A program made the translations under genes and the position numbers. The notes beneath the pieces were generated by a model that was not told where the DNA came from, did no database searches, and saw only the letters and a list, made by a program, of their open reading frames with translations. Of a stretch of DNA of 30,401 nucleotides, positions 1-9,400 are shown one piece after another. Source of the stretch: Nemertoderma westbladi (lineage: Eukaryota > Xenacoelomorpha > Nemertodermatida > Nemertodermatidae); NCBI GenBank assembly GCA_032718475.1, contig JAUCBJ010005831.1:1-30401 (forward strand). The letters are read 5' to 3'. Every line of letters begins with the position of its first letter. The first letter of the stretch is position 1.

Positions 1-1790
1 AGAAGTCAACAAAGATAACAACCAGATGCCTGTCTTTCTTTTTTGATAATTCATCAATTATCCTTCTAAGTGCCAAAATGGGCTCCATGGTCCCACGACC
101 TTTACGGAACCCATTCTGATTTCCACGGAGCAGTCTCTCAAAGGGATCCCTGATGCGATTTAATAGAATCCTATTGTATAGCTTTGCAGCAATCGAGATC
201 AATGCGATTCCCCAAAAAGAACCATAGAGTGTTAGGTTGCCCTTTTTGGGAACTGGCACCAACTTATTTGTTTTCATTTCTTGTGGGACTCTTGTTGTTC
301 GGTACATGTCTACTATGATGGGATAGATGAGCTTTAAACACTCGGGTATTTTAAAGACCTCAGGAGGAACACCATCTACTCCACTGGCACGATTGGTCTT
401 AATGCTCTTTGCAGCAGCCTTCACTTCTGCAAAGGAGATATCGCCAATGGGAATATCTGGGAGTACAGACTCAGACACTTTTACTTCTATAAAGTTATCA
501 GGCAATACCCTGTCATTATTGAGGAGCTTTTCAAAGTGGTCCTTCCAACCATTGAGGCGATCGGCTGGTGATTCAGCCTTAACCTTGGTGGTTGGTTGGC
601 TTTTCCGCCCAGTAAGCAAGTTGATCGATTTCCATGCCTGGGATGATTGCCTGCTGTCGTCAGCATCAATGATGGCATCAACCTGTTGGTTTATTAGCTC
701 CTGTAGATTAACAGAGTACTGCCTGTTCAGGGACCTAGATGCAGCCTTAACTGCATTCTTGGCCGCTGTAGTCTGTTTGAGTCGGGACTCTTTCTGCGCC
801 TTATAGAGGTCATTTCGGCACTTCTGAATTTTGTTGTCAGTCCAGGGGGCCCTTTTCCTGTTTCGAGGGTATACAGGAACTGTTTCTGCAGCTGCTAACT
901 TAACTGCTCTCTGTGAAGGCAGTATAGCCCTCACAGTGATCTGCCGCCTCAGAGGCAAGAACCTCATACCTGTTGCTCAGCTGTAGTGTGAAGCTGGCTC
1001 TCACACTTGGCTGTTGCAACAGAGAGGACCAGTCATGCCGCGGTAAGGCAGATTTCGTTGTTCTGCTAGCACGCAGACTAAGTCTTACCTTGGCCACAAT
1101 AAGGCGGTGATCGATCACTGGAGAATTGTCGAAGTGTAAATGCATTACAGTCTTGTATAGAGCTACTGTATTTCCTACGAAACAGGATATGGTCTATCTG
1201 GGACTTGTGACCACTGGGTCCACTATGAGTCCATAGCTTTCCAGTTCGCTTCTTGAACTGGGTTCCAGCCGAAAACAATCCATTTCCAGAGATAAAATCC
1301 TGAAGATGGACGGAATTTCGGTTAACACTATTGCTATAGACCCAGAGCGATGTAGGTGATTGATGCTGACTTGCATTAAAGTCTCACAGGAATGTTAAGA
1401 ATGCATGCTGATCCACTCCATCAGTAGCTGCTTGTAGATTGTGGTAGAAATTTTCCACCTCCTCTACAGGGGCAACACTAGTTGGAGAGTAGCACACAAT
1501 CAGAACCACCTTAGGAAACTTCTTAACCAGTCTTCCAGAACATGAGAAGTGGCAACGGATGATGCGGTTAGAGATTTGGTCTATTTTTTCCAATGCTGCA
1601 TGTGCAGGTGGATTCATCAATAGACCAATTCCACCATTGCCACTATCATCTGCTGACCCGAGGGCGAGTCGCCAACCGCCCCCATGTCCTTAATCAGAAC
1701 CTCATTATTTGCCCTAGTAAGAGGGTCTATGCAGCTACAGGTGGCACCTCCTTTATGCTGCATGGAGGTGGCAAGTTTTCTTGATCAATG
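1..1790 (-). mobile_element. Non-LTR retrotransposon fragment (LINE family 1, copy A), cut by window edge
   Basis: Read on the minus strand, this is a broken LINE ORF2. From about 1660 down to 1080 it encodes an endonuclease of the exonuclease/endonuclease/phosphatase fold: YSPTSVAP, then DFNAS, and later the conserved SGHKSQIDHILF block near 1190-1225. From about 900 down to 1 it encodes the linker and the N-terminal reverse transcriptase: NRASGVDGVPPEVFK near 350-400, QNGFRKGRG near 90-115, and IFVDF at the window edge. Stops and frame changes interrupt it, for example in DFNAS near 1393. The palm FADD motif lies beyond the window. The same family recurs at 27462-29560 (plus), 9666-10643 (minus) and 22897-23496 (minus). 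The 5' boundary near 1790 is approximate, and the clade was not resolved. Confidence 0.85.
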
Positions 1791-2759
1791 ACCTAGAATA
1801 CCTGACCTGACTTGTAAAACGATTTTGTAAAATTTTGTATTTTGGAAAATTTTGTAAAACGAGTGGTAGAATTAGAATACGCCTCATGCAGTCAGATCTG
1901 GGAACATTATTTTATAGTCTTTATCTTTATGTATAATACTTATACTTAAATATATAATACTTATTATTACTTATAATTATCCGTTATTCATGATGTTTGG
2001 GATTAACTAGCTAGTTTAAATATAAACTATGTATGTGTATTGGGTCATTGTCTGGAGATAACGTATACTCCTCATCAGAACTAGTTTCTGTCTCCTATAT
2101 GTTTGTCCTGTACTTCGATACTAACCTTAGTATTGAAGACCATCTCGGTTCTTTCTCTGAGCATCGTCTTCGAGGGGCCTGTGCAAAACCTGCCCACTCT
2201 AGTTCGTCCAGCATAAGTTTGCAAAGGCTGGGGATTTACAAGTCGTTTTTCCAGTATTTCCAACACCTCATGATCGTTTTGTCCTTCAATAGCTGGACTC
2301 CTGGTTTATCCACCCTAAACCCGGAACTCGGGACTCGGAACCCGGGACTCCGTACTTACTTGCAAATTTATCTTCGTCCCAGTTTTATAAATCAGCCTAA
2401 TTGGCCGCAAAGGCTAATTGATTAAGACAGTTCTCACCAGTATAGAAATTCTCCATCTCAGCACTGGTATATCACATCTCACATATATACCACTGAGTGG
2501 TATATATGTCATAAGCATCACTGAATTGTATGTGTAATGAGTCGTAGTGCGATGGGGTGTTATGTATAATCTCGGAACCATAAATAGAATGACGGATACA
2601 CAAATATATAAAATACAAAAGGAGAACAGTAAGACAGTAACAGAAAGGCACGGGAGTACATCAAGGAAAACTAATAATCGAAATACAATAGAAAATAGGC
2701 AATACAGCAGTAGTGTTTTTGTACCTCTATATCTAGGCCTTTCAGGAGTCAGGTCTCAG
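1791..2759. other. AT-rich DNA without recognisable gene
   Basis: No ORF here resembles a known protein, and no splice-bounded exon was found. It contains a short T/A-rich stretch (1815-1865) with a repeated TTTTGTAAAA word, a GC-rich near-duplication of CGGGACTCGGAAC type near 2325-2350, and the palindrome listed at 2481. It may be spacer between two decayed retroelements. Confidence 0.5.
2481..2509. repeat. 29-bp perfect palindrome
   Basis: Two 14-bp arms are exact reverse complements of each other (left arm ACATATATACCACT), separated by a single G. It could form a cruciform or hairpin. No gene adjoins it, so no role is assigned. Confidence 0.85.
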
Positions 2760-4375
2760 TCTCAAGTATCCATCTCTGGTGGTGGGGGGTATCTACATAT
2801 ATGGTCATTGGGTTCGATAGGTTTCATCTTTTCCATATAGAGCATTGAATGGTGTTTGGCACCGCATTTAGAACATTTAATGTCCAAATAGCAAGTGCTA
2901 CATTGATGTCCGGGTCTTAAGCAATTAAAACATAAGCGCTTGTCGAAGGCTACTACTCTCCGTTCTTTGAGGGACTTCTTCAGCAAAAATGGGCATTTCC
3001 CTATAACTGTGATTCTCCTCACAAACCACGCACTTAAAGGGTTTGATACTTGATGATTTAGCTAGGAGGGTGTTCTGAGATTCAGAGGCTTCCATACCTG
3101 GCTTAAAAGTTGTTCGTTTAGGTGAACTCGGGGGGGGGGGGGGGGGGGGGGGTGTGCTTGATGTAATTTTTAAACTTACCTGTAGACTCAGTATTTCCAG
3201 GGAAAAGTACACTCTCGAAGATTATCTTTCGGTGTCATCCTCCAGAGAAGTACCGTTATCGTATTCTGTATAGCACATGGAGGGGACCGTTGTCGGGTTA
3301 CCAGCTTTTCACTAACCTTAGGTTCGAAGTTCTTTTCTCTCGTCTGCCTGCTCAATTGTAACTGAACTCCCATTGATAGGAACTCTATGAGGTCGGCCAT
3401 AGTTGGGTTCCTCTGTTTTTTCTTGAAATAGAGAACAATTATATCCCAACAATTGCTGATATTAACCCTTAGGCAGTGATTCGTCTATGACACCCACTAC
3501 CATACTACCATAGAACTTTGGTATTCAGTGGACTGACCCAACCAATCTAGCTGTCTACATACCTCTTGTATTTCGTCCGAAAATTATATGAGTCCATTAC
3601 ACAATACTTTCTTCGGTGCTATTAATTTAGCATAGAGATGTCTAGCTATAGCAGTTCGATCACCTGGATCACCTTCGATCACTGAGGTTTAGCGTTTCCC
3701 AGACCTGATTCAATCTATCCGGATGTCCTATGAACTTTAACGCCCTGACCTTGGGAGGTCCCTCTAAACATTCAATGAGAAAATGATTGTTGACTGTTGG
3801 ATAAAACCGAGCTTTGGATATTATTATCTTTTTAATACTTATTGAATGGTAAACTTCATCTCGTCTCCATTAAATTTTACAACCTCCCCTACTGATACCG
3901 CTTGCCTCACTTCCGTTTGGGCCATCTGTTGGGTGAAACTCTCTTGAGCTAGCGTGCTATTGAAGAGAGAGTTATAAGAATATGGAGTGTAGGATGAGTA
4001 CTGGGGGGAATATTTTGAGCAGCCAATCGACTAGGTAGATGGTTCCGAGATGTCCCAAGTGGTTCTTTATCAGGATATAGATAGTTAGGCAAGGAACCAT
4101 GATCATTAGAATGTTCTGCGAAAGGTGGTTTTAATATTGTTACAGGAGGGGGTATACTTTTATGTATGTTAACCAGCCTATAACTATCTAACTCTATCTG
4201 CTGTTGTACCTCTTGCAGGTTCTGATTTACATTTTCTTAATATACCTTCCAAATCTCTCAAATGGTCTACAGTCTGTTCCCTTACCTGGCAAATTGCAAG
4301 GGAGTAAGCTTTGGAGCTTTGAGTAAGCTTTGAGTTGCGCATTAAAGGACGCAAAGATTTACAGCAGTTACACAA
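2760..4375 (-). pseudogene. Decayed gag region of a BEL/Pao-type LTR retrotransposon
   Basis: Read on the minus strand from about 4375, pieces in shifting frames follow the usual gag order of BEL/Pao elements. They are a helical N-terminal stretch, a VVKFNGDEMKF segment near 3870, LIECLEGPPKVRALKF near 3750 and MADLIEFL near 3400. Next comes a first cysteine motif (FKCVVCEENH, near 3025-3050), then a CX2CX4HX4C knuckle (CFNCLRPGH with two later cysteines, near 2890-2935) and a CSKCGAKHH motif near 2850-2880. These three metal-binding patterns in series are typical of the C-terminal gag half in this group. Stops and frameshifts are frequent, and a 23-base C/G run lies in the proline-rich linker. 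No protease, RT or LTR was recognised, so this is a fragment. Confidence 0.72.
3130..3152. repeat. Poly(G) tract, 23 bases
   Basis: A run of 23 G on the plus strand (C on the minus strand) lies inside the decayed gag reading frame, where it would encode polyproline. Its length may be affected by sequencing error. Confidence 0.9.
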
Positions 4376-4751
4376 ATAAACTCTTTGTTTAAAATATAAA
4401 CAAACAGTTCTTAAATGATCTTATTTTTAACAGGCTATTTTAAAACTGAAATTCTGTACGCACGAGTTAGATGCATGCTGCATGCCGTTCAAAATATGTT
4501 AACTGGTCAGTTCTCCAGTTATCTTCATTAAAAATGCCATATTATTTACGTATAGTTCACTTTTAAAACGTATTTTGCTTTCATGAATTAACCAACTATT
4601 GTGTGGCATATAATCAGTTGTGGATTATTTGTCACAAATATATATTTCGTTAAAAACAATGATTTTTGAGACAATTTTTTATTCAAATGGCATACGTCTC
4701 CAACATGATCGACGAACCCAAACATAATTTGGTGAGTTTACCGATAACTCG
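4376..4751. other. AT-rich spacer, nothing recognised
   Basis: Non-coding AT-rich sequence lies between the gag remnant and the TTAA-bounded element. An LTR or leader of the gag-bearing element would be expected here, but I could not identify one. Confidence 0.4.
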
Positions 4752-5297
4752 TTAACCCTATCTGTCCCGGGTTGTTTTACAAGGTAATTGGCACGGGGGA
4801 GGGGGGAGGGAGGGGTTATTTTATCAATTTTTTAGATCTTGACTCAAAAAATAATGTTTTTTATGTTATAAGGGTTATCGAGGTCGCTGATCACAATATA
4901 ATATGTTAAAAATATTTTCTGGCAATGCAACCATAATTTTTGGTGCTATTTTGGTCTCCCAGGACGAAAAGTATAAGTAAAAAAATGACAAACTAAAAAG
5001 TTATGTGTTTGGTTTAAAAATTCTGAACGTATACGGGTTGTCGAGGTCGCTGATCACGATGAAACAAGTTATAAATATTTATAGTAAATGCAAAACTTTG
5101 CAAAAGCTGTCCCCAACTAAAAGTTATAATAATATGTTTCGCTCATTCACCCATAAACACCAATAATAAATTAAATTTTAGGATAAGTCACGACATCTAG
5201 GTTTTCCCAACAAACGTGACTCAAAGATACAGATGAATTATAAAAAAAATTCTAAAATGACGCCCCCCCCCCCCCCCCCCGGGCCAAATAGGGTTAA
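4752..5297. mobile_element. piggyBac-type MITE bounded by TTAA
   Basis: The left end reads TTAA-CCCTATCTGTCCCGGG and the right end is its mirror, CCCGGGCCAAATAGGG-TTAA. The element is therefore 538 bp between duplicated TTAA sites, with inverted ends starting CCC, the hallmark of piggyBac insertions. It has no ORF. Inside are a G-rich stretch at 4795-4815, an 18-C run at 5263-5280, and a 23-bp near-identical direct repeat (core TCGAGGTCGCTGATCAC) at 4872-4894 and 5035-5057. It lies a few hundred bases beyond the stop codon of the minus-strand transporter gene. A related end is found at 29734. Confidence 0.75.
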
Positions 5298-5502
5298 ATT
5301 AGTTTTAATATTAATATTTTTAATGTCTGAAATTTTTATAACTGTATGTAGAAAAATGGTATAACAAATATTTCAATTGTTTTTAATTATGTAATACAGT
5401 ATAATGATATTTACTTGTTAAAACAGTATTTGTGTTGTACAGTATATACAGACAGACAGTGTAAGTAAAGTATATTGTTTTGAAAATCCCATCAGTGTTG
5501 TT

Positions 5503-6465
5503 TCATACCACACTATAAGACCGTTTCTTACCATCTCCATCTGCACTATATACAAAATCCAACAATGTATCTTTGTTTTCCGGCGCAATAAGATAAGTTT
5601 CTTCACTTTGTCTATAGGATTCTTTCGGTGAAAGCAAACCACCGCGATGGAAGAGGAATACCACGAAGTATATCAAAACCACCACAGGGAGAGCGAACCC
5701 AAAAGCTGCAGCTGTGTAAGGGAATCCCAGAGATTCCACAACTGGCCCGGCCATTATCGGCCCCACGAATAGACCAAGGGCGTCGGCGAGTGGAAGTGTG
5801 TATGAGTAAACAGCAGTATTCTCCGAGATCTGTTCCCATTGTAAACGACGAAAGCAAACCCGAAATAGGGATTCCATGTACATTACCGAAGAGGACCCAT
5901 ATCCAATCCCGAAGATCCCGGTTCCCAATAAGATCACCCACAACTGCTGGGGAATGTTCAATGGCGGAAATGGTCCCTGTAGAATCATACCCATAAATGT
6001 AACCAGCATCCCCAACATTGATATGTATATGGGATTTATTCTGGGCACCTTGTGCAACAGAGTCGCCCAAGTGAGGGAGACAATAACCGAAGCTGTAGGC
6101 GCTATAAGAAAGATAAGTCCTATAACTGCTGGGGTATAATGAAATTGTTCTAGAAATAAAGCGAAGTAAGTTTCATAGATCCCCAAAGCTGCAGTAACGG
6201 CTACTTCCATTGTGAACACTGTAAACCCAATTTTATCTTTCAAGATGACAAGGATCGAATGTTTACATTTGGGCTTCTTTTCAGATTTAAGATTGGGACA
6301 TACCATCCAGATGTACAAGGCTAAACTGATCTCTAAACCGCCGAATATAAGAAAAGGAACAATGAAGGGCGCCAACTCGTATATGAATCCGCATATCGTA
6401 GGTCCAATGAGCACTCCAACTTGGTAGCTGTTCGCAATTAAGCTCAAAGCAATGGCCCGGTGATC
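5503..6465 (-). CDS. SLC18B1: SLC18B1-like transporter, exon 3
   Basis: Encodes residues 190-509, from the helix 4-5 motif through helix 12 and a polar tail ending SYSVV before TGA at 5505-5503. The acceptor is a T/A-rich tract ending TTACAG on the minus strand. All of the second transporter half sits in this one exon. Confidence 0.85.
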   Translation of the reverse strand, partial: DHRAIALSLIANSYQVGVLIGPTICGFIYELAPFIVPFLIFGGLEISLALYIWMVCPNLKSEKKPKCKHSILVILKDKIGFTVFTMEVAVTAALGIYETYFALFLEQFHYTPAVIGLIFLIAPTASVIVSLTWATLLHKVPRINPIYISMLGMLVTFMGMILQGPFPPLNIPQQLWVILLGTGIFGIGYGSSSVMYMESLFRVCFRRLQWEQISENTAVYSYTLPLADALGLFVGPIMAGPVVESLGFPYTAAAFGFALPVVVLIYFVVFLFHRGGLLSPKESYRQSEETYLIAPENKDTLLDFVYSADGDGKKRSYSVV

Positions 6466-9400
6466 CTGTAATATATATAAATAATATAATATAAATAGGT
6501 AATATGTTAATTAATGGCATAAAATGACCCCAAATACCAACTTTGTTTTAGGTTTTATCAAATTAATTAAATTTGACGGCAATTAAGGGAACGGAGCAGT
6601 TTACAGTGGCTGTGTTTTCTAACCAAAACAATTATTAAGTTTATTTAACTTGTATTGCGAGATACACCCGAGGTGTTGGCGGGTGAATCCGGCCGCTACA
6701 ACAACTGTAAATACAGCAATAGTCTAATGTTGGCTCGACCATATCTGATGTCAGCTAGACCATACAAATCTGTTTTGACTCGTAGCATTAAAACAAATAA
6801 GATACTAATTCGGTAACTGATTGCTAACAATAGTGAATATATGATATATATATAGAAAATAGAATAAAATAAAGATGAAAGGTGAGGTCAAATCAGATAC
6901 TGAGTATCTACAAATGGCGGTTCCCGATTGGCTAATCAGTAAGGTGATAATATGGAGAGTAATCGTATAATACTGTAGATTGCATAAATAACATGCTTCA
7001 ATGTATAGTATGAAGCACAATGTATCCACTTAACAAAATCAATAATGTTACTTAACTTGTGGTAATTAAGTCGATCCCTAAATTGTGGGTTTGCTATAAC
7101 TAGCTGGGGTTTGGGAAATGTGTAGCAGAAGCGCAACCATTAAGGATTATAAACTGCTAACAACATCTGGTCAATATGCGCCACTATTTTGTATGTTTGT
7201 ATAAACTTAGAATTATAATCCTATATAATATATATAAAAATGCTCAGTTTGTCTGTTTGTACAACTTTAGAAATCGACATTTTGCAACTTTACTCGAAGT
7301 TTTTTGGTGTTACCAGACCGGCACCACAACGGGTGATGCAACGCGATATTTTCCAGAAATTTAACTGCATTTTCTTCTTTTTAACGTCATTTTATCGACA
7401 AAATCTACCCATAAATTATCAAAACCTCTGCTGATTTGCTACCCAAAAAATGTAAAACCATTATTGGTCAACAACGATTTTAATTAAATATACAACAGCT
7501 CTATTAGGTTACAGCTGTTTAGATTACAATGCACAGTTAATGTTTACTTGAGTCTGAGTCTGAGAGATAGTGGCAGAGCTACAACAGCCTTGCCTAAATT
7601 TGGCAAGCAAAGCACTTCGTGGTAGCTGGGCTCCTCTGCATTACTACCACCGAGTCATTCTTCTGGAGTCAAGTTTTACAATCAAAGACAACCTTACACT
7701 TTAACGAAGAATCATACACCTGGACCGCTGAGCATTTATTGTAACCTATCCACAGTATTAATGTTAGCGCAAAGATTTTAAAGTAATCTATACTGCTTAT
7801 CATACTACCACATCCTACTATATATACGGCCTGACAGGTCACCACAAATGGCCTTTCAAAAACAGGCCATTCTTTTTCTTTTTTATACTAACACCGATAC
7901 CGTATTGGTAGGTTATTGGTAGGCTTACACAGTAGAAGTTCAAAACCGCTTTGAAGCACTTCAGTCAATGGATGAAGAACAATCCACCGATTCAATATAC
8001 CTGAATATAATAACAGCCCACAAGGAATCAGCTAAGAGGCATATCCCCCAGAAACCCAAACGAAAACAGTATGTGCCATTGCAAAACTCTGAGGTTACTT
8101 GTAAGAGAGAAGATCTTAAGATAGCCTACAAAGTTAAAACCGAACAACCAAAAACCGAAAACATTAACAAGGTTGAGAAAGCTAAGGACGATCTTAAATT
8201 GGCCTACAACATCAGCCAGGAAAAGTACATACAGGATAAAACTGAAGCAATTACAACTGCTCACATACAGCAACAATCAAGACTTACCTGGCAAACTGTA
8301 AATGAGGTATCTGGTCGGAAAAGTTGTGCAAAGGGGTGCCTCAAAGCAGATAGTCCTGAAGAACGTGTTGGGAAGTGTAAAAGTCACTTCAGCAACTTGC
8401 ATGGGCAGCCACATAGGAGACTTCACACCTGCCGAACTCCAAAGAAGCATTCAAAGTATGTCCAATAATAAAGCGAGTGGATTAGATGAAATCCCAGCAG
8501 AGGTATGGAAAACAGGAGTGCTAAACAGACCATTATTGAATGTTTGCAACAGGATGTTAAAAGGGGAAAAGCCACCACCAATTTGGACTAAAGGTCAACT
8601 AAAGCCTCTCCCCAAGAAAGGAGACCTCGGCATACCAACAAACTATCGTGGGATCTGTCTGCTTGTGGTAGCTGCCAAAATATACAATAAAATGATTCTA
8701 TATAGGATTAGGCCTCACATAGAGAAACTACTGCGTAAGAGCCAAAACGGATTTCGACCAAGCAGATCAACAATAGCTCAGATACTTGCACTACGGAGAC
8801 TGATTGAAGGCCCCGGACCCGCAGTCATGACTTTTGTGGACTTCAAGAAGGCATTCGACTCCATCCATAGAGGTAAAATGCTTGAAATCCTAAGAGCTTA
8901 TGGAATACCGGAAGTAATTGTTGCTGGCATTGGATTGTTTTATTGTGACACAGAAGCGCAGGTACTCTCACCAGATGGTGAAACTGAGTTTTTCTCAATC
9001 CTGGCTGGCGTACTGCAAGGTGACACATTAGCACCATTACTATTTGTAATTGTGCTGGATTACGCAATGAGGACGGCCACAAAGGGTGAAGATCTGGGAT
9101 TCACACTTCAAGAACTCAGAAGTAGTAGATATCCGGCAACTACAGTCAAAGACACCGACTTTGCGGATGACATCGCCCTGCTCTCTAATACGCTAGCAGA
9201 TGCACAGCTTCTACTAAATAAAGTGGAGAGGGCTGCTAAGGAGGTTGGATTGCATAGAAATGCTACCAAGACCGAATTCATGACCTTTAATGTTGATGGA
9301 AACTTGACAACAATTGATAATAATCAACTAAGGAAGGTTGATGACTTCCAGTACCTTGGGTCATGGATAGAGAGTAGCAAAAAGGACATAGAAGTTAGGA

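Noticed and set aside
2280-2360. GC-rich inverted or duplicated GGGACTCGGAAC words
   Set aside because: Short imperfect duplication without clean arms or target sites; no element could be defined.
5628-6427. Several ORFs on the plus strand and in another minus frame
   Set aside because: They are shadows of transporter exon 3, whose own frame shows the conserved MFS pattern.
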